64,000 bases of DNA from positions 1-64,000 of the forward strand of contig CAJODL010000006.1 in NCBI GenBank assembly GCA_905233165.1, in the 5' to 3' direction. Source of the stretch: an uncultured Prevotella sp. GTDB lineage: Bacteria > Bacteroidota > Bacteroidia > Bacteroidales > Bacteroidaceae. Positions 8,469 through 17,182 of this stretch are shown here, in pieces. Within the stretch, counting starts at the first letter, position 1. The number at the start of each line of letters is the position of its first letter. Made by a program: the position numbers and the translations under genes. The notes under the pieces were generated by a model, which searched no databases, had not been told where the DNA came from, and saw nothing but the letters and a program-made list of their open reading frames with translations.

Positions 8469-10832
8469 ATGAAAACTAACCTTATTACTTGGGCATTGAT
8501 GCTTTTAGGCATCACCGCCAACGCTAACGAAAAGGTTTCTTTAAATAGAAACTGGACTTTTACATCTGCTGACGGAAAGAGCAAGACAATCAATGTTCCA
8601 CATGACTACCTAATAGAGCAGCCTTGGGTAGCTCCTGCTGCAGATGAGAAAGCAGACAACAGCGATGCTGGAGCAAACATAAAGAGTCGTTTGTCTGCAC
8701 GCGGATTCAAAGAACTTGAAAGCGGTACTTACACAAAGACAATAACGGCAGAAAATGCTTGGAAAGGGAAGAGAGTCGTACTCGACTTCCAGGGTATTAT
8801 GTTTGTTGCAGATGTATTTCTAAATGGAACGCAAGTAGGAAAGACCGACTACGGATATTTAGGTTTTGAGATAGACATTACAAATAAACTGAAATATGGT
8901 CAGGATAATGAGTTAAAGGTGGTGTGTGGACAGGGTTCTCCAAAGGATTCACGTTGGTATACAGGTGGAGGATTATTCCGAGATGTCGATTTATATATTA
9001 TGGATGCACAACTTTATTTCAATCGTCATCCGCTATATATCACTACAACAGACAACAAGATTGTAAATATCTCTGCCAACATACAATGTAACACAAAGCA
9101 GAAAGACTACACCATGCAGGTTAGCATTACCGACCCTAATGGCAACATAGTAAAAGAGGAGAAGCAAACCATCAATCGCAATCGCAATTATCGTTATGGC
9201 GAAGAGGTAAAGCTACCTGCTATCACCATTGACAATGCAATGCTATGGGATTGCGAGCATCCAAATCTGTATACAGCAAAAGTGACACTTTACAAAGAAG
9301 ACGGTAGCATTGCTGATGAAACGTCTTCAACATTCGGCATACGCACCATAGAAATCGTTCCAAATAAAGGATTGCTTCTCAATGGTAAAAAGATTTTGCT
9401 GAAAGGAAATGCGAACCACCACACCAATGGCGCTTTGGGCGCAGCTGCTTATCCACGAGCAATCGAGAAGCGTCTGCTGATGTTAAAGGATTTTGGTATG
9501 AATCATATACGCAGTTCACACAACCCTTACTCAGAATCATTCCTTGACATGTGTGACAAGCATGGTATCCTTGTAGTTGACGAACTATATGACAAATGGA
9601 ACAACCAATACGTTGGTGCAGGACGAGCAGAATTTAAAGACCTGTGGCAAAGTCATGTACCAGAGTTCATCACACGTGATAGAAATCACCCTTGTGTTGT
9701 AGCATGGTCATTGGGCAACGAACTTCAATCCTATAACGACCAGCCTTATAACGACTTTGGTGTGACACAGTTCAAACTTATGAAAACTCTCATACAACGT
9801 TATGACAGCACACGAAAAGTAACCGTTGCTATGCACCCAAGATATCGCAACTGGGAAACAGATTCTTTGCCATGCGATCTTGCTATGGTTACAGACTTCC
9901 AGTCATACAACTACAGATATATGTATTTCCCTGGTGATGGAAAGAGGTTTCCTTGGATGACATTCTACCAGAGTGAGGCCAGCGTTTCTGCTATGGGAGA
10001 AAACTACTTCGGGATGGACCTTGATAAAGTCATCGGCCTTGCATACTGGGGAGGAATAGATTACCTTGGTGAAAGCCAAGGATGGCCTAACAAGGGATGG
10101 ACACAAGGAGTTTTTGACATTTCGCTGGAACCAAAGCCTAAAGCATACTATATGCGTTCATTCTTTAAAGATGAGCCTATGGTACATATTGCCGTCACAG
10201 ATTCAAAGGGTAACATGATGTGGAATGGTGTACAAACAGGCAATGAGGGACAGAGTGATCATTGGAATCGTGTTGCAGGAACCCAACTCGAGATTACTAC
10301 TTACACTAATGCCGATGAGGTTGAGTTGGTAGTTAATGGCAAGAGTTACGGTACAAAGCAAAACGACAAGAAGTCTGCAAAAATGCGCAACCAAATCCGT
10401 TGGAAAGATATAACCTATCAGCCAGGCTACTGTGAAGCCATCGCTAAGACCAATGGAAAAATTGTAGCACGCCACAGAATTGAGACTACGGGCAAACCTG
10501 TTGCCTTGAAGATTGAGAGCGACAATAACGAATGGAGGGCTGACGGAACAGACCTTCAACATCTGCGCATCTATGCGGTTGATTCAAAAGGTCACAGAGT
10601 ATATACCGCCACAGGAGATGTAAAAGTTACCATAGACGGACCATCCGCTACATTGGTTGCCATGAGTAGTGGTAATCAGGCTAGTGATGAACTTAATGTA
10701 GTGGATCATCGTATGCTATACAATGGTAGCGTACTTGCTATATTACGTTCCGACATCAAAGCTGGAACAATTACGGTAATAGCAACATGTGATGGACTAA
10801 AATCTGCAAAAGCTAAGTTTACAACAAAATAA
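8469..10832 (+). CDS. Secreted GH2 glycosidase, beta-galactosidase-like
   Basis: A 787-residue GH2 enzyme with a signal peptide of about 20 residues. It has an N-terminal sugar-binding jelly roll (about 25-175), an immunoglobulin-like domain (about 190-295) and a TIM barrel (about 295-590). The acid/base is Glu418 in VVAWSLGNE and the nucleophile probably Glu503 in TFYQSEAS. Two C-terminal beta domains (DUF4982-like, then an Ig-like domain) complete it, as in other Bacteroidetes GH2 enzymes. Pairing with GH105 suggests removal of galactose or another sugar from rhamnogalacturonan side chains, but GH2 specificity cannot be read from sequence. The next gene, murF-alr, starts at the very next base. 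Confidence 0.86.
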   Translation: MKTNLITWALMLLGITANANEKVSLNRNWTFTSADGKSKTINVPHDYLIEQPWVAPAADEKADNSDAGANIKSRLSARGFKELESGTYTKTITAENAWKGKRVVLDFQGIMFVADVFLNGTQVGKTDYGYLGFEIDITNKLKYGQDNELKVVCGQGSPKDSRWYTGGGLFRDVDLYIMDAQLYFNRHPLYITTTDNKIVNISANIQCNTKQKDYTMQVSITDPNGNIVKEEKQTINRNRNYRYGEEVKLPAITIDNAMLWDCEHPNLYTAKVTLYKEDGSIADETSSTFGIRTIEIVPNKGLLLNGKKILLKGNANHHTNGALGAAAYPRAIEKRLLMLKDFGMNHIRSSHNPYSESFLDMCDKHGILVVDELYDKWNNQYVGAGRAEFKDLWQSHVPEFITRDRNHPCVVAWSLGNELQSYNDQPYNDFGVTQFKLMKTLIQRYDSTRKVTVAMHPRYRNWETDSLPCDLAMVTDFQSYNYRYMYFPGDGKRFPWMTFYQSEASVSAMGENYFGMDLDKVIGLAYWGGIDYLGESQGWPNKGWTQGVFDISLEPKPKAYYMRSFFKDEPMVHIAVTDSKGNMMWNGVQTGNEGQSDHWNRVAGTQLEITTYTNADEVELVVNGKSYGTKQNDKKSAKMRNQIRWKDITYQPGYCEAIAKTNGKIVARHRIETTGKPVALKIESDNNEWRADGTDLQHLRIYAVDSKGHRVYTATGDVKVTIDGPSATLVAMSSGNQASDELNVVDHRMLYNGSVLAILRSDIKAGTITVIATCDGLKSAKAKFTTK

Positions 10833-13280
10833 ATGTATTCAATTAATCAAATCACAACACTTATTGGTGCCCACCGCTGTGGCACAGCAGAAAGGAATGT
10901 TTCTTTTCTGTTAACTGACAGCAGGTCATTGGCATTCCCTGAAGAAACATTATTCTTTGCACTTCGTTCAGAACGCAACGATGGGCACAAGTACATTAAC
11001 GAACTCTATAATCGAGGCGTACGAAACTTCGTTGTAAGTAAATCGCCCACAGAGGAGTTTGCTGGAGCTAACTTTCTCGTTGTAAATGACACACTTGAGG
11101 CTCTGCAAAGATTGGCTGAACGACATAGGGACAATTTCAACATCCCAATCGTAGGCATTACAGGCAGTAACGGCAAAACCGTAGTAAAAGAGTGGCTTTA
11201 TCAGATTCTGATGCCATCCATGCGTGTTACACGTTCTCCTCGTTCATACAACTCTCAAATTGGAGTACCTCTAAGTGTTTGGAGATTAAACGAAAATAGC
11301 GAAGTAGGCATCTTCGAGGCAGGAATCAGTAAGCCCGATGAGATGATACGGTTAGCAGACATAATACAGCCCACTACCGGTATTTTCACAAATCTCGGAC
11401 AGGCTCACCAAGAAAACTTCCATTCCCTGGAAGAGAAATGTGCCGAGAAAATGCTACTCTTCAAAGATTGCAAGACTCTCATCTATCCTGCAGACGATGA
11501 TGTCATATTCCGCACATTAAAGAAGAGTGAATTCAAAGGTAATAAACTCGCTTTCTCATTTACAAATCCTGATGCTGCTTTCTTTGTAAAGAAGGTAGAA
11601 CCATTAGATGGCACTACACGCGTACATTATATGTATGATGGCAAGGAAAACAACTTCGACTACCCTTCTTTACTATCGCCTATTGATTCAATAATCATTA
11701 CAGCTCTGGCAGCACTTCACCTTGGCATCTCTCCAAAAGAGCTTTCCGAACGCATGCCGCAATTGGAGCCGATAGCAATGCGTCTGGAGGTGAAAGAGGG
11801 ACAGAACAATTGTATTCTTATCAACGACTCTTACAATAGCGACCTTGCTTCTCTTGACATAGCACTCGATTTTATGAATCGCAGGCAGGACAGGCAGGGA
11901 CGCGAAATGACTCTTATCCTCAGCGATATTGAGCAATCGGGTATGAACAATGATGAGATTAGCCGCGAAGTGCTCAATATGGTGCAGAGACGCGGAATAA
12001 CAAAGCTTATCACTATCGGAAAACAGATTACATTCGCAACAGGAGGCATACAATTTGCCAACTACGGAGATACAGAGTCATTCCTTATCTCCAGCACTTT
12101 CGGAACGCTACGTAACGAGATTATACTCATCAAGGGAGCACGTCGTTTCAGATTCGACCGTATCACAGATCTTCTCGTCGAGAAAGTGCATGAAACAACT
12201 CTTGAAATAAATCTTTCTGCACTTATTAGCAACCTCAACTACTATCGCGACCTAATGGGCGAAAAGAAGATTGTATGCATGATTAAGGCTGATGGTTACG
12301 GAACAGGAGCTATAGAAGTGGCGAAGACTCTCCAAGAACATCGTGTAGATTATTTGGCGGTGGCAGTAGCTGATGAGGGAGTGGCATTGCGAAAGGCTGG
12401 CATTACGGCAAACATCATGATAATGAACCCCGAGATGACCGCTTTCAAAACCATGTTCGACTATGACTTAGAGCCCGAAGTCTATTCCTTCCGTCTGCTC
12501 GAAGCTCTTTGTCACGCGGCTACGAAAGAAGGCATTACCGGGTGGCCTATACATATCAAGCTTGACACTGGCATGCATCGTCTTGGATTCCACCCGATTG
12601 ACGATATGCCACGTCTCGTAGAATATCTGACACATCAAAGTGCGTTAATACCTCGTTCCATATTCTCTCACTTTGTTGGCAGCGATGGTGATGGTTTTGA
12701 TGAATTCTCAAAGATGCAGTATGCTCTTTTCACAAAGGGAGCGGATGCTGTTCAGGCAGCATTCTCACATCATATATTACGCCACATCTGTAACAGCGCA
12801 GCCATAGAACACTTCCCTGAATATCAAGAAGACATGTGTCGTTTGGGCATTGGACTTTATGGTGTCAACCCTCGCAATAATAGTATAATAAATAATGTAG
12901 CAACCCTGAAGACCACTATCCTACAGATTCGACACGTGAAAGCTGGAGACTCTATCGGTTATTCACGTCGTACCATACTTGACAAAGACAGTCTCATTGC
13001 AGCCATCCCTATAGGATATGCTGACGGACTGAACAGGCATCTTGGCAATCATCATGCCTATTGTCTCGTCAATGGTCAGAAAGCCGAGTATGTCGGAAAT
13101 GTCTGCATGGATGTATGCATGATTGATGTTACAGGTATCGATTGTAAAGAGGGTGATAGCGTAGAAATATTCGGCAACAACCTACCTGTCACAGTACTTT
13201 CTGACATCCTTGACACCATCCCCTACGAACTACTTACGGGTATCTCAAATAGGGTAAAGCGCGTATATTATAGAGAATAA
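10833..13280 (+). CDS. Bifunctional MurF / alanine racemase fusion
   Basis: An 815-residue fusion usual for Bacteroidetes. Residues 1-455 are MurF (UDP-MurNAc-tripeptide:D-Ala-D-Ala ligase), with ATP-binding GITGSNGKTVVKEW near residue 110 and the ligase motif ILINDSYNSD near 330. Residues 460-815 are alanine racemase, with the PLP lysine at 485 (MIKADGYGTG), the CMDVCMIDV motif and LTGISNRVKRVY at the end. One chain therefore makes D-alanine and uses D-Ala-D-Ala for cell-wall precursor synthesis. It directly abuts the GH2 gene, so an essential wall gene is coupled to secreted pectin enzymes. The next feature is the rpsO promoter. Confidence 0.94.
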   Translation: MYSINQITTLIGAHRCGTAERNVSFLLTDSRSLAFPEETLFFALRSERNDGHKYINELYNRGVRNFVVSKSPTEEFAGANFLVVNDTLEALQRLAERHRDNFNIPIVGITGSNGKTVVKEWLYQILMPSMRVTRSPRSYNSQIGVPLSVWRLNENSEVGIFEAGISKPDEMIRLADIIQPTTGIFTNLGQAHQENFHSLEEKCAEKMLLFKDCKTLIYPADDDVIFRTLKKSEFKGNKLAFSFTNPDAAFFVKKVEPLDGTTRVHYMYDGKENNFDYPSLLSPIDSIIITALAALHLGISPKELSERMPQLEPIAMRLEVKEGQNNCILINDSYNSDLASLDIALDFMNRRQDRQGREMTLILSDIEQSGMNNDEISREVLNMVQRRGITKLITIGKQITFATGGIQFANYGDTESFLISSTFGTLRNEIILIKGARRFRFDRITDLLVEKVHETTLEINLSALISNLNYYRDLMGEKKIVCMIKADGYGTGAIEVAKTLQEHRVDYLAVAVADEGVALRKAGITANIMIMNPEMTAFKTMFDYDLEPEVYSFRLLEALCHAATKEGITGWPIHIKLDTGMHRLGFHPIDDMPRLVEYLTHQSALIPRSIFSHFVGSDGDGFDEFSKMQYALFTKGADAVQAAFSHHILRHICNSAAIEHFPEYQEDMCRLGIGLYGVNPRNNSIINNVATLKTTILQIRHVKAGDSIGYSRRTILDKDSLIAAIPIGYADGLNRHLGNHHAYCLVNGQKAEYVGNVCMDVCMIDVTGIDCKEGDSVEIFGNNLPVTVLSDILDTIPYELLTGISNRVKRVYYRE

Positions 13281-13292
13281 TTGCCAAAAAAA

Positions 13293-13324
13293 TTTGGTAG
13301 TTTCAAAAAAAAACAGTACCTTTG
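13293..13324 (+). promoter_or_regulatory. Promoter of rpsO
   Basis: TTTG at 13293-13296, a 20-base spacer and TACCTTTG at 13317-13324 are a textbook Bacteroidetes promoter. Transcription would start near 13329, giving a leader of about 120 bases. Confidence 0.8.
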
Positions 13325-13329
13325 CACCC

Positions 13330-13449
13330 GCTTTCGTAAAAAACGAAGCTGCATTCGACGATGCCGTGAGTGTTTTAGTGACTGGCTTCACAAGCATTCG
13401 AAGGATGTAATGAGAATTACTCACACTACAGTCACCTCAACAAATTATT
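13330..13449 (+). promoter_or_regulatory. Structured rpsO leader, candidate S15 autoregulatory site
   Basis: After a small hairpin (TTCGT/ACGAA, 13332-13347), the leader has two interleaved complementary pairs: GTGAGT (13366-13371) with ACTCAC (13419-13424), and GTGACTG (13378-13384) with CAGTCAC (13429-13435). The order A-B-A'-B' permits either an H-type pseudoknot or two exclusive hairpins ending 14 bases before the start codon. S15 is known to repress its own mRNA through leader structures in several bacteria. That this leader does so is inference. Confidence 0.5.
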
Positions 13450-13719
13450 ATGTATTTAGACAACGAAAAGAAGGTCGAAATTTTTGGTCAGTATGGTAAA
13501 GGAACAACTGATACAGGTTCAGCAGAGAGCCAGATAGCACTCTTCACCTATCGTATCAAGCACCTCACAGAGCACCTGAAGGCTAACCATAAGGACTACA
13601 AGACAGCACGTTCTCTGACAAAGCTCGTAGGTAAGCGTCGTTCACTGCTCGATTACCTCTACGATCGCGACATCAACCGTTATCGTGCTATCGTGAAGGC
13701 ACTCGGCCTGCGTAAGTAA
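13450..13719 (+). CDS. rpsO: 30S ribosomal protein S15
   Basis: An 89-residue protein of exactly the expected size. GTTDTGSAESQIALFTYRIKHLTEHLKANHKDY is broken here only by eye: the STGSAESQ-type start and the RSLTKLVGKRRSLLDYL segment are S15 signatures that contact 16S rRNA. It is transcribed alone, from its own promoter to a strong terminator. A longer frame that runs through the leader from 13281 is not coding. Confidence 0.97.
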   Translation: MYLDNEKKVEIFGQYGKGTTDTGSAESQIALFTYRIKHLTEHLKANHKDYKTARSLTKLVGKRRSLLDYLYDRDINRYRAIVKALGLRK

Positions 13720-13739
13720 GATTACAAAGACGATTAGAT

Positions 13740-13780
13740 AATCCCTCATGAGCATGCAATGCTTTTGAGGGATTTTTTAC
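13740..13780 (+). terminator. Terminator of rpsO
   Basis: AATCCCTCA (13740-13748) pairs with TGAGGGATT (13766-13774). An inner AGCAT/ATGCT pair extends the stem, and a T run follows to 13778. Confidence 0.88.
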
Positions 13781-13784
13781 TCTA

Positions 13785-13812
13785 AATTCTCAACTTTAAA
13801 CTTTCAACTTTA
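13785..13812. repeat. Heptamer spacer repeat, four units
   Basis: AATTCTC, AACTTTA, AACTTTC, AACTTTA: four 7-bp units lie directly before the metK start codon. This is one of at least eight spacers in the window with a 7-bp period. Confidence 0.7.
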
Positions 13813-13815
13813 TAT

Positions 13816-15066
13816 ATGTACCTTTTTACATCAGAATCTGTTTCCGAGGGTCATCCCGATAAAGTCGCTGACCAGATTAGCGATGCCCTACTCGACCAAT
13901 TCCTTGCATACGACAGTACTGCACATTGCGCTATAGAATCATTCGTCACCACAGGACAGGTAGTTCTTATGGGCGAGGTATCTTCTGAAGCATACATTGA
14001 CCTTCAGACTATTGCACGCAATACTATCAATCGCATCGGTTATACCAAGTCCGAATATCAGTTTGACGGCAATTCATGCGGCATTCTCTCTGCTATCCAT
14101 GAGCAGAGTCAGGACATCAATCAGGGTGTCAGCCGCGAGATAGAAGAAGAGCAGGGAGCCGGTGACCAGGGCATGATGTTTGGTTATGCTACCAACGAGA
14201 CAGACCGTTACATTCCTGTAACACTCGACATTGCCCATCTCATCATGAAGACTCTCGCCGACATCCGCAAGGAAGGCAAGCAGATGACATATCTGCGTCC
14301 TGACAGCAAGTCACAGGTAACGGTGCAATACAGCGATGCTGGTGTACCAGAGCGCATTGACACTATTGTTGTCTCAACACAGCACGACGAATTCGATGCT
14401 GATGCCCCAATGCTTGCAAAGATCAAGGACGATGTCGTCAACATCCTGATACCTCGTGTCAAGGCACAGCTGAACGACCCAAAGATGCTGGAATTGTTTA
14501 ACGACGATATAAAATACCTCGTCAACCCTACAGGAAAGTTTGTCATCGGAGGTCCTCACGGTGATACAGGTCTCACAGGTCGTAAGATTATCGTTGACAC
14601 CTACGGAGGTCGTGGTGCTCATGGTGGCGGTGCATTCTCTGGCAAGGACTCTTCAAAGGTTGACCGCTCAGCCGCCTATGCAGCACGCTATGTCGCAAAG
14701 AATCTTGTGGCAGCCGGTGTGAGTGATGAGATTCTTGTACAGCTTTCTTACGCTATCGGTGTTGCAGAACCTGTTTCCGTGTATGTCAACACCTACGGTA
14801 AGAGTCATGTAAAGATGACTGACGGCGAGATAGCAGCAAAGCTCAAGGATTTGTTTGACTTCCGTCCGAAGGCAATCGAGCGCACCCTAAAGTTGCGTCA
14901 GCCTATGTATGTTGAAACAGCAGCCTACGGACATATGGGTCGTCAGCCACATACTATAAAGAAAGTATTCACTTCAGCCTATCATCCTACTAAAGAGATT
15001 GAAGTAGAGCTTTTCACTTGGGAGAAACTCGACCTCGTAGAAAAGTTTAGAAAAGCATTCCTGTAA
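13816..15066 (+). CDS. metK: S-adenosylmethionine synthetase
   Basis: A 416-residue enzyme making S-adenosylmethionine from ATP and methionine. Visible signatures are [18 protein letters not shown] at the N-terminus, [12 protein letters not shown] near residue 115 and the glycine-rich P-loop-like [15 protein letters not shown] near 262. The length is slightly above the 385-400 usual elsewhere, as is common in Bacteroidetes. Its stop TAA shares its last base with the ATG of the DUF4271 gene, so the two are translationally coupled. A heptamer repeat occupies the place of a leader. Confidence 0.97.
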   Translation: MYLFTSESVSEGHPDKVADQISDALLDQFLAYDSTAHCAIESFVTTGQVVLMGEVSSEAYIDLQTIARNTINRIGYTKSEYQFDGNSCGILSAIHEQSQDINQGVSREIEEEQGAGDQGMMFGYATNETDRYIPVTLDIAHLIMKTLADIRKEGKQMTYLRPDSKSQVTVQYSDAGVPERIDTIVVSTQHDEFDADAPMLAKIKDDVVNILIPRVKAQLNDPKMLELFNDDIKYLVNPTGKFVIGGPHGDTGLTGRKIIVDTYGGRGAHGGGAFSGKDSSKVDRSAAYAARYVAKNLVAAGVSDEILVQLSYAIGVAEPVSVYVNTYGKSHVKMTDGEIAAKLKDLFDFRPKAIERTLKLRQPMYVETAAYGHMGRQPHTIKKVFTSAYHPTKEIEVELFTWEKLDLVEKFRKAFL

Positions 15067-15758
15067 TGCGTGTCGAAGGACTTTCTGTTCCCTATACCAT
15101 ATCCACAGACAATACGTTGTCACTGGTGCTACTATTGTGTTCGTTGCTATCGATAATGATAGTAATGCGCTCAAGGAACGTCCTGTCACTACGCATACGC
15201 TCATTGTTCATTCAAACGACGAACCTCAGCAACTATCGTCGTACAAAAAACAACGAACGCGAAGAATTATTTCTGTCCGCCCTGTCGGTATTTTCCCTGT
15301 CGCTGATAGGCTATTCTGCTGAGCTACATTACTTCGGAAACGCTCTCGCTATCAATCACTACCTCGTGATGATGTCATATGCAGGTATCTTCATTGCCTA
15401 TCTGCTAATGAAGCGTTTCCTGTACATGATCAGCATTCCCATGTACAGCAACATACAGCAATGGCGTGCATGGCGACATCTCTTCAGCTTTACAACAGCA
15501 CTGCAGGGACTATGGTTTCTGCCTATAGCAATTATTAATATTTACTTAGGATTAGGCGCTCCAACGACACTCATTCTGGCAATAATAGGCGTTGCAATCA
15601 CCTTTTTTGTTAGAATTTATAATGCATGGAGCATCTTTTTTAAGAAAAAAAAGTTGTATGTCCCATTTTTTTTGTACCTTTGCACCCTTGAAGCCGTACC
15701 CTTGGCTTTACTCGCTGGCACTTTAACAGGTGTAGCACAAACATTAAAAGGCACATAA
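15066..15758 (+). CDS. DUF4271 membrane protein
   Basis: A 230-residue multi-pass membrane protein with about six hydrophobic helices (around residues 20-35, 80-95, 105-120, 140-160, 165-185, 205-225). It resembles DUF4271, which in Bacteroidetes commonly lies between metK or other housekeeping genes and hemD; its function is unknown. The ATG overlaps the metK stop by one base. The hemD promoter lies inside its last 100 bases, so coding and regulatory sequence overlap there. Confidence 0.75.
   Translation: MRVEGLSVPYTISTDNTLSLVLLLCSLLSIMIVMRSRNVLSLRIRSLFIQTTNLSNYRRTKNNEREELFLSALSVFSLSLIGYSAELHYFGNALAINHYLVMMSYAGIFIAYLLMKRFLYMISIPMYSNIQQWRAWRHLFSFTTALQGLWFLPIAIINIYLGLGAPTTLILAIIGVAITFFVRIYNAWSIFFKKKKLYVPFFLYLCTLEAVPLALLAGTLTGVAQTLKGT
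15654..15682 (+). promoter_or_regulatory. Promoter of hemD inside the DUF4271 gene
   Basis: TTG at 15654-15656, an 18-base spacer and TACCTTTG at 15675-15682. Transcription would begin about 100 bases before the hemD ATG, within the upstream reading frame. Confidence 0.6.
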
Positions 15759-15786
15759 AAACAGTAACACTTCTGACATAAACACG

Positions 15787-16536
15787 ATGGTAAAAAAGAT
15801 TTTAGTTTCTCAACCCCAACCCACCAGCAATAAGTCGTTGTATTACACCATTTCCGAAGATTTTGGTGTCGAAATCGTCTTCCGACCTTTCATCAAGGTA
15901 GAAAGCGTTTCCATTCAGGAATTTCGCCAACAACATATTAACTTCAACGATTACACAGCCATTATCTTCACCTCCCGCCATGCTATAGACAACTACTTCG
16001 CATTGGCAAAGGAAGCACGCTTTAACGTGCCTGAGACGATGAAGTATTTCTGTGTCACCGAGACTATCGCGCTCTACATCCAGAAATACACCCAGTATCG
16101 CAAACGCAAGATCTTCTTCGGTTCATCCGGTAAGATAGACGATCTCATCCCTTCTATGGTGAAGCATAAGAATGAGAAATATCTCGTGCCGGTCAGTGAT
16201 GTTGCCAGCAACTGCATCACGGAGCTTCTTGACAAGAACGGTCTCAACCATACCGAGTGCATAATGTATCGCACCGTCAATAATACCTTCTCAAAGGAAG
16301 AGCTTAAGGCTTTCGACTACGACATGGCCCTCTTCTTCTCCCCTACCGGCATCAAGGCCCTCAAGGAGACATTCCCTGATTTCAAAGATGGTGATATGAA
16401 GATTGGCACCTTTGGTCCTGCTACTGCTCAGGCAGCACGCGATGCAGGCCTCTCGCTCGATATCGAGGCTCCTACAGAGAAGTATCCTTCCATGACGAGT
16501 GCGCTGCGTCATTACCTGCAAGAGATAGCGGAGTAA
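15787..16536 (+). CDS. hemD: Uroporphyrinogen-III synthase
   Basis: A 249-residue HemD-like protein that closes the tetrapyrrole ring with inversion of ring D in haem synthesis. HemD is poorly conserved; support comes from the two-domain layout, the IIFTSRHAIDNYF and ALFFSPTGIKAL segments, the FGPATAQAARDAGL motif near residue 215, and the genomic order hemD-rnpA-yidD seen in many Bacteroidetes. It has its own promoter inside the preceding gene and is followed at 31 bases by rnpA. Confidence 0.85.
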   Translation: MVKKILVSQPQPTSNKSLYYTISEDFGVEIVFRPFIKVESVSIQEFRQQHINFNDYTAIIFTSRHAIDNYFALAKEARFNVPETMKYFCVTETIALYIQKYTQYRKRKIFFGSSGKIDDLIPSMVKHKNEKYLVPVSDVASNCITELLDKNGLNHTECIMYRTVNNTFSKEELKAFDYDMALFFSPTGIKALKETFPDFKDGDMKIGTFGPATAQAARDAGLSLDIEAPTEKYPSMTSALRHYLQEIAE

Positions 16537-16567
16537 CGCCGGAGGAAAGAGAAAAAGAGATTGAGAA

Positions 16568-16939
16568 ATGAAGAAGAACGGTTTTCCTAAGCGCGAACAT
16601 CTGTGCAGCCATCTGCTCATCGAGCGTCTCTTTGAGCCAGGAGAAAGCAAGAGCCTGCAGGCATATCCTATAAGAATGGTATATAGAGAAGCCGACAGTA
16701 CACAGGTGCTCATCTCCGTACCGAAGCGTCTCTTCCACAATGCCGTTGACCGCAACCGCGTCAAGAGACAGATACGTGAGGCATACCGCACCAACAAATC
16801 TCTTCTTGTCACATCGAAGCCGCTCTCTGTAGCATTCCTTTGGCTCGACAGCAAGCATTATCCTACCAGCGTAATAAACAAGAAAGTATGCAACCTATTG
16901 CAACGTGGCTCAGAACAATTGGCACAGCAATCCTGTTAG
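16568..16939 (+). CDS. rnpA: Ribonuclease P protein component
   Basis: A 123-residue basic protein that assists the RNase P RNA in cutting the 5' leader from pre-tRNAs. The family signature is [17 protein letters not shown] near residues 58-75, preceded by ISVPKRLFH. The length is typical. Its last 52 bases overlap the start of yidD in another frame, the usual arrangement of this pair. Confidence 0.94.
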   Translation: MKKNGFPKREHLCSHLLIERLFEPGESKSLQAYPIRMVYREADSTQVLISVPKRLFHNAVDRNRVKRQIREAYRTNKSLLVTSKPLSVAFLWLDSKHYPTSVINKKVCNLLQRGSEQLAQQSC

Positions 16940-17130
16940 CCCCCATCACATTCTACCAGGTCTGCATCTCGCCCTTCACGCCGGCCTCGTGCCGCTTCAC
17001 GCCGACGTGCTCACAATACGCTAAGGAAGCAATAATAAAACACGGTCCCATTCGCGGACTGTATCTCGCAATACGACGTCTCCTGAGATGTCACCCCTGG
17101 GGCGGTTCGGGATATGACCCGGTGCCATGA
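16888..17130 (+). CDS. yidD: Membrane protein insertion efficiency factor YidD
   Basis: An 80-residue protein with an amphipathic N-terminal hydrophobic segment and the [11 protein letters not shown] motif and [14 protein letters not shown] end that define YidD, which assists YidC-dependent membrane insertion. The start is the ATG at 16888; an in-frame ATG 48 bases upstream would add a polar extension unlike the family. It overlaps rnpA by 52 bases. Confidence 0.92.
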   Translation: MQPIATWLRTIGTAILLAPITFYQVCISPFTPASCRFTPTCSQYAKEAIIKHGPIRGLYLAIRRLLRCHPWGGSGYDPVP

Positions 17131-17131
17131 A

Positions 17132-17166
17132 GAGTTAAGAGTTAAGAGTTAAAAGTTAAGAGTTAA
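17132..17166. repeat. Heptamer spacer repeat, five units
   Basis: Units GAGTTAA x3, AAGTTAA, GAGTTAA fill the spacer between yidD and tyrS with an exact 7-bp period. Confidence 0.9.
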
Positions 17167-17182
17167 GTTTTTAAGAGATAAT

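Noticed and set aside
13281..13499. A 72-codon frame starting at 13281
   Set aside because: It runs through the rpsO promoter and structured leader and into rpsO in another frame, and its start lies upstream of the predicted transcript start.
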